A DNA stretch of 64,000 nucleotides from an uncultured Caproiciproducens sp. (GTDB lineage Bacteria; Bacillota; Clostridia; Oscillospirales; Acutalibacteraceae): assembly GCF_963664915.1 (NCBI RefSeq), contig NZ_OY761810.1, positions 2,060,661-2,124,660 of the forward strand. The letters are read 5' to 3'. The position numbers were made by a program, and so were the translations under genes. Numbering within the stretch: position 1 is the first letter of the stretch; each line of letters opens with the position of its first letter. Under the pieces are notes generated by a model. It saw only the letters and a program-made list of their open reading frames with translations. It had not been told where the DNA came from and did not search any database. Shown in pieces: positions 17,191-26,000 of this stretch.

Positions 17191-18408
17191 TCACTGCGCC
17201 TTGACAATATTAATTAGTACTTCTACCATGCTGTCCATGGACTGCACCGGAATATACTCGAACCTGCCGTGAAAGTTATGCCCGCCGGTGGACAGGTTGG
17301 GGCAGGGAAGACCCATAAACGAAAGCCTGGCGCCGTCGGTGCCGCCGCGGATGGCCACAATTTCCGACTCAACATTTGCTCCTTTCATGGCTTTCTGCGC
17401 CTTTTCAATGATGAACATATGCGGTTCAATTTTTTCCTTCATGTTGAAATAGGAATCGTGCATGTCAAGCTCAATGGTACTGTCACCGTATTTTTCGTTG
17501 AGGTAGTGGGCGATTTTTTCAAAACGGGTTTTTTTCTCCGTGAATTGATACATGTCGTGGTCGCGGATAATGTAGCGGAGAACGGTTTTTTCCTCGTCGC
17601 CCTCCATATGGCTCAGGTGATGAAAACCCTCGTAACCCTCGGTGCATGCGGGAATTTCGTTCGGGGGGAGCATGGAATTGAACTCAATGCCCATCAACAT
17701 CGCATTTTTCATTTTGTTTTTCGCGTCACCCGGATGAATATTCACCCCGTTGACCGTAACGATTGCGGCCGCGGCGTTGAAGTTTTCGTACTCGATTTCT
17801 CCCAGCTTGCCGCCGTCTACCGTATAGGCGTAATCCGCGCCGAAATGCTCCACGTCGAATTTATCCGCGCCGCGTCCGATTTCCTCGTCGGGGGTGAACG
17901 CGACTGCTATTTTTCCGTGTTTTACGCCGTCGTCGTTCAGCCTTTGCATGGCAGTAATGATTTCCGCCACGCCCGCCTTGTCGTCGGCACCCAGCAGGGT
18001 GGTGCCGTCTGTGACGATCAAATCCTTCCCTTTATAATCACACAGGCTCTCAAATTTTAACGGACTCATGACAATGCTTTTCTCCTGATTAAGGACAATG
18101 TCCCCGCCGTCGTAATTCTCGACGATTCTTGCTTGAATGCCTGCGCCGCTCGCGGAGGGACTTGTATCCATATGGGAAATCAGCCCGATGACGGGTGCTT
18201 TTTCGGCACAGTTTGCGGGCAGTGTTCCGTAAACATAACCGCTGTCATCCATATGGGCGTCATCCATTCCAAGGCATTTCATTTCTTCAACCAGAAAACG
18301 CGCGAGCACCTTTTGCTTTTCTGTACTGGGGCAGACGGTATTCGGCGCACTTTCGTCCGAGGTTGTGTCATAGCTGACATATTTTAAAAATCTTTCATAT
18401 GCTCTCAT
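17191..18408 (-). CDS. pepT: Tripeptide aminopeptidase (peptidase T)
   Basis: The 405-residue M20B peptidase carries the di-zinc motifs: GLISHMDTSPS, LLGADDKAGVAE, AFTPDEEIGRGAD and YTVDGG, and ends with a RGGTDGARLSFMGLPCPNL block. It removes the N-terminal residue from tripeptides. No neighbour is functionally linked. Its transcript may run toward aspS because no clear terminator is visible in the 160-base gap. Confidence 0.96.
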   Translation of the reverse strand: MRAYERFLKYVSYDTTSDESAPNTVCPSTEKQKVLARFLVEEMKCLGMDDAHMDDSGYVYGTLPANCAEKAPVIGLISHMDTSPSASGAGIQARIVENYDGGDIVLNQEKSIVMSPLKFESLCDYKGKDLIVTDGTTLLGADDKAGVAEIITAMQRLNDDGVKHGKIAVAFTPDEEIGRGADKFDVEHFGADYAYTVDGGKLGEIEYENFNAAAAIVTVNGVNIHPGDAKNKMKNAMLMGIEFNSMLPPNEIPACTEGYEGFHHLSHMEGDEEKTVLRYIIRDHDMYQFTEKKTRFEKIAHYLNEKYGDSTIELDMHDSYFNMKEKIEPHMFIIEKAQKAMKGANVESEIVAIRGGTDGARLSFMGLPCPNLSTGGHNFHGRFEYIPVQSMDSMVEVLINIVKAQ

Positions 18409-18512
18409 TTTAATTAACTCCTTTTTATGTTATAGCAATTTTCTGAAACAGGACTTTTTATTCTTTGAATCGATATAAATTTTATTTTACTACGATGGCA
18501 CAGAAAAAACAA

Positions 18513-19895
18513 TCATGAACTGAACAGCCACGCGCTTTTCAGGCAATCGACCGCCGCGCCGATCTCTTTGATCGGAATCCCCGCAAAGCCGAGCATCACT
18601 TTTGATGTGCCGTTTTCATTGGGCGGCATGGTCCTCACACCTTTTTCGGCCGCCAAAGCGCACAGTTCCCGTGATGATTTTCCGGTTTTCACCGTCAGAA
18701 TCAGACACAGTAGCGTTTCTTCCAGTAAAATTTCTATTTTGTCTCCGAAAGCGTTTTTCAGCGCTTTGATCAGTGCGGTGCTTTTTGCGGCGTAAAGTTT
18801 TCTCAGCCGCCTCAGGTGGCGTTCCAGCTGACCGTTTCTGACATAGCTGCTCAGGGCAAGCTGCTCTATTTTTGATGCTGTCTGGTTATAACGGTTCGAC
18901 CGCGCGCGGTACTGTTCCAGCAGGTTTTCCGGCAGTGCCATATATCCGACGCGCACCGACGGGAGAAGAAGCTTTGAGAAGGAGCCGATATAAACGATGT
19001 GCTCTCCCGTGCCCATGCTTTGCATGGCCGGGATCGGGCGCGCGTTGTAGCGCAGCTCGCCGTTGTAGTCGTCCTCAATGATGATTCCTCCGCTTTCCTT
19101 TGCCCAGTTCAGCAGTTCAAAACGTCTGCTCATCGGGAGGCTCGCACCCGTTTGTATCCGGTTGGAAGGGCTGATAAACAACAGTTTAGCGCCGCAGCCC
19201 TTCAAAGCATCCATACAAATTCCGCTTTCGTCCGCCGGCAGATGCACAACAGAGAGGCCGCAGTCGGCAAAGACCTGCTCGGCCTGTAAAAACCCGGGCT
19301 CCTCCATTGCAACGCACTTGTCATGGCTATTTAAAAGACCGCATAATATGGATAGAAGGGGTTGTGTTCCCGCGCCGATGACAATCTGCTCCGGGGAGGC
19401 GACGACGCCTCTCACGCTGTAGCTGTAGGCGGAAAGCGCTTCGCGCAGGGAGAGTTCTCCCTGATGCTCGCCGTACCCCGCGATGACCTCCTGCCGGTTC
19501 AAAACATCACGGATATGCCGCCGCCAGACCTTAATGTCAATATTGTCGCTGTCAACGCAGTCACTGCCGAAGTTGTAGCGGATCTGCGAAACATTCGGGG
19601 CTTGGGCGCCGATGCGCCGCGGTTTCTGCCGTCCGGTGTCATCATGGGCTGCGGTCAGCACAAAATAACCGCGCTGCGGCCGTGATTGAATATAGCCTTC
19701 CACGCAAAGCTGCTGATACGCATTTTCCACCGTCGTGCAGCTCAGTTTTAAATCTTCCGCCAGTTTGCGGATGGAAGGAAGGCGTTCACCTTTTGAAAGA
19801 TGCCCGGCCTCAATTGCCGATTTAATCGTAAGATAAAGCTGCTGGTACAGCGGCGTGCCGCAGCTTTCATCCAATATCAGATAATCATAGGTCAT
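18513..19895 (-). CDS. MocR/PdxR-type regulator (GntR HTH fused to aminotransferase)
   Basis: The 460-residue protein has an N-terminal GntR winged helix (residues ~10-78, with GERLPSIRKLAEDLKLSC) and a class I aminotransferase-like domain (~110-455). The pyridoxal-phosphate lysine lies in YIGSFSKLLLPSVRVGYM. Such proteins bind PLP or its adducts and regulate B6, GABA or related genes. It is divergent from two ECF S-component genes, which are its likely targets. The intergenic region has two direct AACTGTA copies and one inverted ACAGTT copy. Confidence 0.9.
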   Translation of the reverse strand: MTYDYLILDESCGTPLYQQLYLTIKSAIEAGHLSKGERLPSIRKLAEDLKLSCTTVENAYQQLCVEGYIQSRPQRGYFVLTAAHDDTGRQKPRRIGAQAPNVSQIRYNFGSDCVDSDNIDIKVWRRHIRDVLNRQEVIAGYGEHQGELSLREALSAYSYSVRGVVASPEQIVIGAGTQPLLSILCGLLNSHDKCVAMEEPGFLQAEQVFADCGLSVVHLPADESGICMDALKGCGAKLLFISPSNRIQTGASLPMSRRFELLNWAKESGGIIIEDDYNGELRYNARPIPAMQSMGTGEHIVYIGSFSKLLLPSVRVGYMALPENLLEQYRARSNRYNQTASKIEQLALSSYVRNGQLERHLRRLRKLYAAKSTALIKALKNAFGDKIEILLEETLLCLILTVKTGKSSRELCALAAEKGVRTMPPNENGTSKVMLGFAGIPIKEIGAAVDCLKSAWLFSS

Positions 19896-19911
19896 TGGGT
19901 TCCTCCATCAA

Positions 19912-19961
19912 AACTGTACTGGCTATTTTTTTATTAACTGTATATTTCAATATGAACAGTT
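19912..19961. promoter_or_regulatory. Candidate MocR operator boxes
   Basis: AACTGTA occurs at 19912-19918 and 19936-19942 as direct repeats 24 bases apart. An inverted ACAGTT lies at 19956-19961. Two direct boxes plus an inverted one recall the PdxR operator layout of Bacillus clausii. The assignment rests on pattern and position only. Confidence 0.45.
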
Positions 19962-20017
19962 TTACGCTAATATTATAGCACAGCTTTAAAGCGAATCAAT
20001 CATTGGAGTGTAAAATT

Positions 20018-20545
20018 ATGAAAACAAACCAGCATCAATCAACAAAAACATATGTATTGACGGCTCTTTTTGCCGCGATGATTTTTGTTGTCACAGCCTA
20101 CATCCTTCACATCCCCACACCTGCGACGGGCGGTTATATTCATCTTGGGGATTCCATCCTTTATTTGGCGGCCAGTATCCTACCGACTCCGTTTGCTATG
20201 GTGGCCGGTGGAATCGGTGAGGCAATGTCCGACGCGCTTACAGGCAGCGTGGCATATGCTCTGCCTACACTATTCATCAAATCGGCAATGGTTCTGTGCT
20301 TTTCTTCAGCGGGAAAAACGATCGTTCGTAAGCGCAATGCCTTTGCGGCCGTGGCTGCGGGAATTATCTGCATTGCCGGATATTATCTGACGGAAGTCAT
20401 TTTTCTTCATAGCTTTATTTCCCCGCTGGCAGAAATACCGGCTAATATGATTCAGGCGGGCGCAAGTGCGGCAGCTTACTTAATGATGGGTAATGCGCTG
20501 GACAGATTGAATGTTAAAAATCGTATCAGCGCTAATTTCAATTAA
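20018..20545 (+). CDS. ECF transporter S-component (first)
   Basis: The ATG at 20018 has GGAG nine bases upstream and gives a 175-residue membrane protein. A longer frame from 20003 overlaps that ribosome site. It has about five to six hydrophobic helices, with TYVLTALFAAMIFVVTAY first and GGYIHLGDSILYLAASI next, a pattern typical of ECF vitamin-uptake S-components. The substrate is not readable from sequence. A divergent MocR regulator suggests a B6 vitamer or related compound. It would use shared EcfA/A'/T units encoded elsewhere. Confidence 0.8.
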   Translation: MKTNQHQSTKTYVLTALFAAMIFVVTAYILHIPTPATGGYIHLGDSILYLAASILPTPFAMVAGGIGEAMSDALTGSVAYALPTLFIKSAMVLCFSSAGKTIVRKRNAFAAVAAGIICIAGYYLTEVIFLHSFISPLAEIPANMIQAGASAAAYLMMGNALDRLNVKNRISANFN

Positions 20546-20571
20546 TAACAACGTAGTTGGAGGGCAAAATC

Positions 20572-21147
20572 ATGAAATTCAATACAAGTCAGCAAAAAAC
20601 AACGGTGAACATCGCACTTACCGGGTTAATGGGCGCTCTGGTGCTGGTGGGAACCTATCTGAATATTCCGATTCCCGTGCCGGGTGATAAAACGATGATC
20701 GGCCTTGGCAACGTATTTTGCATTCTGTCCGGTCTGCTTTTAGGCCCGGTTTACGGCGGCGCGGCGGCCGGAGTCGGTTCGTTTGTTTTTGACTTGACCG
20801 CGGGCTGGGCATCCAGCGCACCGTTTACGCTGGTCTTTAAATTCATGATGGCCTTTGTCTGCGGCACCATTGCCTACAGCGGGAACAAATCCGCGAGAAA
20901 ACTTTCCCGTCTGATTATTGCCGCCATAGCGGGCTCGCTGAGCTACTGCGCGCTGTACCTTGGCTATTCCTATGTTAAGGAACTGCTTATTGGCTCCGCT
21001 GTGCAGGTTGTCAATATCAAAATAGCCACAAAGGCTGCCGCAACCCTCACGAACGCGGTCATTGCGGATGTAGTGGCCGTTCCGCTTTACATAGCCATCA
21101 GAAAGGCGCTGGGAAAAAATCATCTTGACGGCAAACTTCGTGAATAA
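20572..21147 (+). CDS. ECF transporter S-component (second)
   Basis: The ATG at 20572 has GGAGG at 20559-20563 and gives 191 residues. The protein has about six helices, with the family pattern NIPIPVPGDKTMIGLGNVFCILSGLLLGPVYGG near the start. It lies 26 bases downstream of the first S-component and is probably co-transcribed. Two adjacent paralogous S-components under one PLP-type regulator may take up different forms of one vitamin. The substrate is inferred only from context. Confidence 0.8.
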   Translation: MKFNTSQQKTTVNIALTGLMGALVLVGTYLNIPIPVPGDKTMIGLGNVFCILSGLLLGPVYGGAAAGVGSFVFDLTAGWASSAPFTLVFKFMMAFVCGTIAYSGNKSARKLSRLIIAAIAGSLSYCALYLGYSYVKELLIGSAVQVVNIKIATKAAATLTNAVIADVVAVPLYIAIRKALGKNHLDGKLRE

Positions 21148-21235
21148 TGCTCGAAATATTGTTAAATTCATTCACGCATGATATAATATACTCCTTGCAA
21201 ATAAATGCAGTTAAACGTATTGGAGTATAGGATAG

Positions 21236-22549
21236 ATGAAAGAAAAAAAAGACCCCAAAATCAGAAGTTCGATTGTGCGCGACGCGCTCAGCACCTTTGG
21301 CACAACCGCATTCGGCGCGGTAATGGGATTTATTTCCTCTTTGGTTATTACAGGCGTTCTGGATCCGGCTTCCAAAGGGTATATCACACAGCTTCAGTAT
21401 GTGGGAACACTTCTGGTCACATTCCTTTCACTGAGTGTCAGTTCTGCGGTCATCTATTATACATCGCGTTATGGATTGAAGAATGTAAAAAAAGCGCTGA
21501 CGAAAATTTGTGCAGGGATCATTGTTTTAATTGTCGTGGTGGGTTTGGCCAGCGTTTTTGTACTTCGAAAGAGTTACTTTGCAGACACGCCGATGCTCTA
21601 CAGCGTGCTTGCGGTGGTCTACGGCGTGTTCTCCTTTTTATCCACAGTTTATACCTGCATTCTGCGCGGAGAGAATAAATTCAGCGCGTATAACATTATT
21701 ACACTGATCCAGCGTGTGCTGACTACGCTTTTTGCGTTCAGTGTATTTTTCTGGAAAACCCCTCTGGTGATTATCTTGTCCAGTATTTTGATTATGATCG
21801 CGATGGTTGGAATGTGTATTTCCGTAATGCACAGGGGACCGGAGCAAACGGTGAGCGAAGAAGATGATGTGCTGGTCGGTGCGGGTACGATGGTACAATA
21901 CAGCCTGAAATCCCACATCTCAAATATGCTGACTTATGTAAACACCTATGCCGCTAATTTCATTGTGAAAGGCTATTATAAAGTTGCCGCGCTCGGCGTT
22001 TACTCTTTTGCATCCACGCTGATGGAGCAGGTTTGGCTTTTGCCGAATGCCGTCAGCATGGTGATTATGTCGCGCATTGCCGGCATGAAGGTACAGGAGG
22101 ACAAAGTTAAACTGACACTGATGTCCTGCAAAATTGTAACGTATATCACCTTTGTATGTGCGTTTCTATTAACTTGGGTGGCGCAGGTTTTTGTTCCGAT
22201 TGTATTTCCAAAATATATTGAGGCCGTCCCCGCACTGAGGATTCTGATTATCGGCTCTATTTTTATTACCTATGCGAAGGTGCTTGCAAACTCTATTGCG
22301 GCGTACGGAAAACCGGAGCTGAACATCATTTCGACTGTGATCGGTGTCGCGTTCAATATTGTCCTCAGCTTTGTACTGATTCCCAGCATGGGCATTAACG
22401 GCGCGGCGGTTTCCACCTCTATTTCGCTGACGGCGCAGGGGCTGACTTCAATTATTATATTTTGCCGGTTTACGAAAACACCGTTTTATAAGCTGCTGAT
22501 TCCCAGCAGGGAAGAAATTTCTGTGGTAAAACGAATCATCAAGAAATAA
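21236..22549 (+). CDS. Polysaccharide/lipid-linked oligosaccharide flippase (Wzx/MATE-like)
   Basis: The 437-residue protein has about 12 predicted membrane helices and belongs to the MOP flippase superfamily (polysaccharide biosynthesis family). The early segment STFGTTAFGAVMGFISSLVI and the late segment PSMGINGAAVSTSISLTAQGL are typical. It probably moves a lipid-linked sugar across the membrane. No glycosyltransferase cluster surrounds it, so the substrate is unknown. Confidence 0.82.
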   Translation: MKEKKDPKIRSSIVRDALSTFGTTAFGAVMGFISSLVITGVLDPASKGYITQLQYVGTLLVTFLSLSVSSAVIYYTSRYGLKNVKKALTKICAGIIVLIVVVGLASVFVLRKSYFADTPMLYSVLAVVYGVFSFLSTVYTCILRGENKFSAYNIITLIQRVLTTLFAFSVFFWKTPLVIILSSILIMIAMVGMCISVMHRGPEQTVSEEDDVLVGAGTMVQYSLKSHISNMLTYVNTYAANFIVKGYYKVAALGVYSFASTLMEQVWLLPNAVSMVIMSRIAGMKVQEDKVKLTLMSCKIVTYITFVCAFLLTWVAQVFVPIVFPKYIEAVPALRILIIGSIFITYAKVLANSIAAYGKPELNIISTVIGVAFNIVLSFVLIPSMGINGAAVSTSISLTAQGLTSIIIFCRFTKTPFYKLLIPSREEISVVKRIIKK

Positions 22550-22584
22550 TCAAATTATATAAACAGGGGACCTGTGGGTAAGAA

Positions 22585-22612
22585 ACACCCCGCATCAAAA
22601 GATGCGGGGTGT
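22585..22612. terminator. Bidirectional hairpin terminator
   Basis: A 12-bp perfect GC-rich stem (22585-22596 with 22601-22612) with an AAAA loop lies between convergent flippase and ABC-importer genes. Confidence 0.85.
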
Positions 22613-22627
22613 AAATTTTATAACGAT

Positions 22628-23377
22628 CTATTGGTTGCGGAAACGGGATAAAAACTCCTTTGTACTTTCCTGCCGGGGATTGGAAAAAAGCTCCGCCGGC
22701 GTGTTTTCTTCCGCGACCACACCGTCCGCCATGAACACCACACGGGAGGAGACGTCGCGTGCGAAAGCCATTTCATGGGTTACAATTACCATGGTCATGC
22801 CTTCGTCCGCCAGGTCGCGCATAACTTCGAGAACCTCACCGACCATTTGCGGGTCGAGTGCGCTTGTCGGCTCGTCAAACAGCAGCATTTCCGGTTCCAT
22901 GGCAAGGGCGCGGGCGATGGCAACACGCTGCTGCTGCCCGCCGGATATCTGGCGGGGTTTGGCGTTGATGTATTCTCCCATGCCAACCTTCGTCAGATAT
23001 TTCATTGCGGTTTCTTCCGCTGTTTTTTTATTTTTTTTCAATACCTTTGTAGTCCCGGCCATGCAGTTTTGAAGCACAGTCATATTGTGAAACAGATTAA
23101 AGGACTGAAACACCATGCCGACTTTGGAACGGTAAGCATTGATATTTGTTCCCTTTGCGGTAATGTCTTTGCCATGGAAGAAAATCTGGCCGGAAGTCGG
23201 CGTTTCAAGCATGTTGATGCAGCGGAGAAGCGTGGATTTTCCGGAACCGGAAGCGCCGATAATGCAGATTACATTGCCGTGATAGGTTTCAAAGTCGATA
23301 TCCTTCAGCACCGGATTGTCGCCAAAGCTTTTGCTCAGATGGCTTACCTGTAAGATTGGAGATTTTATTTCGTCCAT
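22628..23377 (-). CDS. Polar amino acid ABC importer, ATPase subunit
   Basis: The 249-residue protein has Walker [12 protein letters not shown], signature [14 protein letters not shown], Walker [14 protein letters not shown] and the switch histidine in VTHEM. It matches the GlnQ/ArtP-like amino acid importer family. It overlaps the permease gene by 13 bases and is last in an operon ordered binding protein, permease, ATPase. Confidence 0.95.
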   Translation of the reverse strand: MDEIKSPILQVSHLSKSFGDNPVLKDIDFETYHGNVICIIGASGSGKSTLLRCINMLETPTSGQIFFHGKDITAKGTNINAYRSKVGMVFQSFNLFHNMTVLQNCMAGTTKVLKKNKKTAEETAMKYLTKVGMGEYINAKPRQISGGQQQRVAIARALAMEPEMLLFDEPTSALDPQMVGEVLEVMRDLADEGMTMVIVTHEMAFARDVSSRVVFMADGVVAEENTPAELFSNPRQESTKEFLSRFRNQ

Positions 23378-24186
23378 GTTTTATTGCCTCCATGCTTCTT
23401 TACGGGATTGTGGCCGCACGGGTCAGCCATCATATCGCTTTTTACAAGCGAATAGTAGCTGGAACCGTCGATCCTGTGTTCCATCCAGCGCAGCAGGCGT
23501 GAACAGGAAAAAGTCATGATAAAGTAAATGATACTGATGATAAAGAATACTTCGAAATACCGGAAATAAGCGCCGGCGGCGGAGTTCCCGGAGAAGAACA
23601 GCTCGGTGACGGATATAATATTCAATACCGAAGTATCCTTGATGTTGATAATCAGATTGTTGCCGATCTGCGGAAGAATATTACGCAGAGTCTGCGGCAT
23701 AATGACGCTTACCATGGTCTGCCAGTGTGTCATTCCGATTGCCTTCGCGGCTTCCGTCTGGCCCACGTCGATGGAATCGATTCCGCCGCGGACGGTTTCC
23801 GCCATGTACGCGCCTGTATTGATGGATACAATGAAAAATCCGGCGAACATCGCGGTCATATCCACGCCGAACATCTGCTTTGAACCATAGTAAAGAACCA
23901 TAGCCTGAACGATCATCGGAGTACCGCGGAACACTTCTATGTACGCAGCCAGAATAAACTGCAAAATTTTATACAAAATTTTAATAAGCGGATTTGCCTT
24001 TCGATTGTAAGGCAGCGTTCTTAAAACGCCGACCAACAGGCCGATGATACAGCCGATCAATGTGCCGACCAATGCCAACAGAAGCGTTACGCCCGCTCCG
24101 CGGAGAAAAATCATTCCGTATTTACTAAGCAGATACAAAACCCAACCGAAAAAATCGGTTTCGTTGGGAAGATTCATAGAGTACAC
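23365..24186 (-). CDS. Polar amino acid ABC importer, permease
   Basis: The 273-residue protein is a HisM/GlnP-type permease. The EAA coupling loop reads [21 protein letters not shown]. Residues ~25-240 hold five membrane helices. The C-terminus (~30 residues, [11 protein letters not shown]) is longer and more charged than usual. The GTG at 24186 has GGAAG at good distance. An in-frame ATG lies three codons later. Confidence 0.93.
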   Translation of the reverse strand: MYSMNLPNETDFFGWVLYLLSKYGMIFLRGAGVTLLLALVGTLIGCIIGLLVGVLRTLPYNRKANPLIKILYKILQFILAAYIEVFRGTPMIVQAMVLYYGSKQMFGVDMTAMFAGFFIVSINTGAYMAETVRGGIDSIDVGQTEAAKAIGMTHWQTMVSVIMPQTLRNILPQIGNNLIINIKDTSVLNIISVTELFFSGNSAAGAYFRYFEVFFIISIIYFIMTFSCSRLLRWMEHRIDGSSYYSLVKSDMMADPCGHNPVKKHGGNKTWTK

Positions 24187-24214
24187 TCACTTCCTGCCTT
24201 GACGCGAAAAATCA

Positions 24215-25117
24215 TTATTGAGCCATTGGCTGCTTTGAAATAGCATCCTTCATAATTTTGTCGCGGTCGACTTCGCTGATGCCCGAAAGAGCTTTATTAA
24301 TCGAAGCTTTTAATTCTGTAGCGGATTTTGAAACCGCAATGCCGAGGTTTACTTGTTCATCGGAGGCCTTGAAGTCGTCCCCGCTCTTGGAAAAGTCAAG
24401 CATGACTAAATTTTTGTTTGTGAAAGAGGCGGCCATCGCCGTCGGTTTATCGGTTACGAATATTTCTGTTTTACCGGAGGTCAAGGCGACAATCAATGCC
24501 GGAACATTTTTCATTGCCGGCTGAATTTTTGCGTCCGGAATCTGTTTAAGCATATCATACCAGATTGTATTCTGCTGTGAAGTGCAGGAGGCGCCCTTCA
24601 GATCCGATACGCTTTTGGCAGAGGCATATTTGCTGTCGGATTTTACAAGCGCGTAGATAGAGGCTTTGTAGTAAACATCCGTGAAGTCGACAGTCTGCAG
24701 GCGATCCTTTGTAATGCTCATACCCGCAATTGCGGCGTCCAGTTTACCGGAAGACACGCCGGGAGCAAGGCCGTCCCATTCTGTTTTCACAATTTCGAGG
24801 TCATATCCGATTGCATCGGCAATCTTTTTTGCCATCATAACGTCGTAACCGTTGGCGTACTCGCCGCTGCTGTTGGAAATTGCGATTGCGCCGTTGGAAT
24901 CATCTGCCTGTGTCCAGTTGTACGGGGCGAAAGCACACTCCATGCCGACCTTCAATACTTTTTTTGCAGATGTGCTTTCCGCACCTGCGGATGCGGCGGT
25001 GGAAGCAGCGGGCGCGGTGGACTGTGTTTCATTTTTGGTACATCCCACAAGTGAAAACATACTGAGTGCCATGGCTGCGCAAAGCATGGCAGATAAAACC
25101 CTCTTTGTCTTTTTCAT
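24215..25117 (-). CDS. Amino acid ABC importer, substrate-binding lipoprotein
   Basis: The 300-residue protein has a lipoprotein signal peptide with lipobox SLVGC, followed by a Ser/Ala-rich linker. The SBP family 3 domain runs from about 53 to 297 and includes KVGMECAFAPYNW, GYDVMMAKKIADAIG and DAAIAGMSITKDR. It captures a polar amino acid outside the membrane. Sequence does not fix which one. It is the first gene of the importer operon, behind a consensus promoter. Confidence 0.94.
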   Translation of the reverse strand: MKKTKRVLSAMLCAAMALSMFSLVGCTKNETQSTAPAASTAASAGAESTSAKKVLKVGMECAFAPYNWTQADDSNGAIAISNSSGEYANGYDVMMAKKIADAIGYDLEIVKTEWDGLAPGVSSGKLDAAIAGMSITKDRLQTVDFTDVYYKASIYALVKSDSKYASAKSVSDLKGASCTSQQNTIWYDMLKQIPDAKIQPAMKNVPALIVALTSGKTEIFVTDKPTAMAASFTNKNLVMLDFSKSGDDFKASDEQVNLGIAVSKSATELKASINKALSGISEVDRDKIMKDAISKQPMAQ

Positions 25118-25257
25118 AATGATACCCCTTCCATTTTAAAAAGCAATATCGGCTTTAAGCCGATGAAACAAACCCAATGTAAGAAGAATGCAGGGAAGAT
25201 GAATGAATGCTGCAAAAATTACAATTTATATCCGCCGAACCTGCTGAATTATTGCAA

Positions 25258-25286
25258 ATTATAATATGATTACATTGAAATGTCAA
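25258..25286 (-). promoter_or_regulatory. Consensus sigma-A promoter of the amino acid importer operon
   Basis: On the minus strand a perfect TTGACA (25281-25286) lies 17 bases from a perfect TATAAT (25258-25263). The start would be near 25251, giving a leader of about 135 bases to the binding-protein gene. No known riboswitch was recognised in that leader. Confidence 0.88.
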
Positions 25287-25361
25287 TGGCTGTTTATTGA
25301 AAAATCATGCAATCGATTTGAGCGTTTTATGCATTTTGCTCCTTGTTAGCACACTAAAGTG

Positions 25362-25395
25362 AAGTCAAGATAAAAAATATTTTTTATCTTGACTT
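25362..25395. repeat. Perfect 34-bp palindrome upstream of the MarR operon
   Basis: Arms 25362-25378 and 25379-25395 are perfectly complementary with no loop. Each arm ends in TTGACT read outward, and the right one is the -35 of the marR promoter. It may be an operator, a divergent-promoter element or a terminator-like hairpin. Confidence 0.8.
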
Positions 25396-25417
25396 TGAGG
25401 GCCGCTTGGATTACACT
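25389..25417 (+). promoter_or_regulatory. Promoter of the marR-ABC exporter operon
   Basis: TTGACT (25389-25394) is followed after 17 bases by TACACT (25412-25417). The -35 lies in the right arm of the 34-bp palindrome, and the operator starts four bases after the -10. Confidence 0.7.
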
Positions 25418-25420
25418 AAA

Positions 25421-25461
25421 TAAATACTTAACCGGTTAATAATTAACCGGTTAAGTATTTA
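25421..25461. promoter_or_regulatory. Double-palindrome MarR operator
   Basis: The 41-base element is a perfect inverted repeat (20-base arms around 25441). Within it the 12-bp palindrome TTAACCGGTTAA occurs twice (25428-25439 and 25443-25454), centres 15 bases apart. It sits on the expected transcription start and ends 20 bases before marR. Autorepression by the MarR protein is the natural reading. Confidence 0.75.
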
Positions 25462-25481
25462 TCGTAAAAGGAGGCACAAGG

Positions 25482-26000
25482 ATGAATACCGATATTCGCT
25501 CGATTGTCGCACGTTTAGGCCAGCTGAATATTATCCATCGGATCTATATTCACCGGGCGGCTGCGGAAAACAATATTTTCTTCGGTCAGCTCCCAATTTT
25601 GGAATATGTAGAGAAGCATGACCGGTGCACGCAAAGGGAACTTGCGGAACAACTGCAGGTATCCGCACCTTCCATTACAACTTCAGTGAAACGTATGCAG
25701 AAGACCGGATTGCTGCAAAAAGCGGCGGATGAAAATGATTTAAGATGCACCCGCATTACCATCACGGAAAAAGGTAAAAAACTGTCGCAGCAGTCCCGCA
25801 GAGCATTTGACGCTGTTGATGCGCGCATGTTTGTGGGATTCGCCGACGAAGAATGTGAGCAGTTTCGGGGTTATTTGAACCGCCTGATTGCCAATATTGC
25901 GACGGATGAATTCAAGGGAAGAAATATGTTCTCTCTGATTGTAACAATGACCACTGAAAAAAAGCTGCATAGCGCAAATGAAGGGGAGGATCATCTGTGA
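25482..26000 (+). CDS. MarR-family regulator
   Basis: The 172-residue protein has a winged helix-turn-helix: recognition region QRELAEQLQVSAPSITTSVKRM, with wing KAADENDLRCTRITITEKG. It probably binds the double TTAACCGGTTAA operator just upstream and represses itself and the two exporter genes behind it until a drug or other ligand binds. The C-terminal ~25 residues extend beyond a minimal MarR. The stop overlaps the next start (GTGA). Confidence 0.92.
   Translation: MNTDIRSIVARLGQLNIIHRIYIHRAAAENNIFFGQLPILEYVEKHDRCTQRELAEQLQVSAPSITTSVKRMQKTGLLQKAADENDLRCTRITITEKGKKLSQQSRRAFDAVDARMFVGFADEECEQFRGYLNRLIANIATDEFKGRNMFSLIVTMTTEKKLHSANEGEDHL

Noticed and set aside
17269-18060. 263-codon frame opposite pepT
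   Set aside because: A shadow of a GC-biased coding gene. The pepT protein is unmistakable on the other strand.
25118-25257. T-box or amino acid riboswitch in the amino acid importer leader
   Set aside because: No T-box sequence, specifier stem or terminator pair was found in the ~135-base leader.
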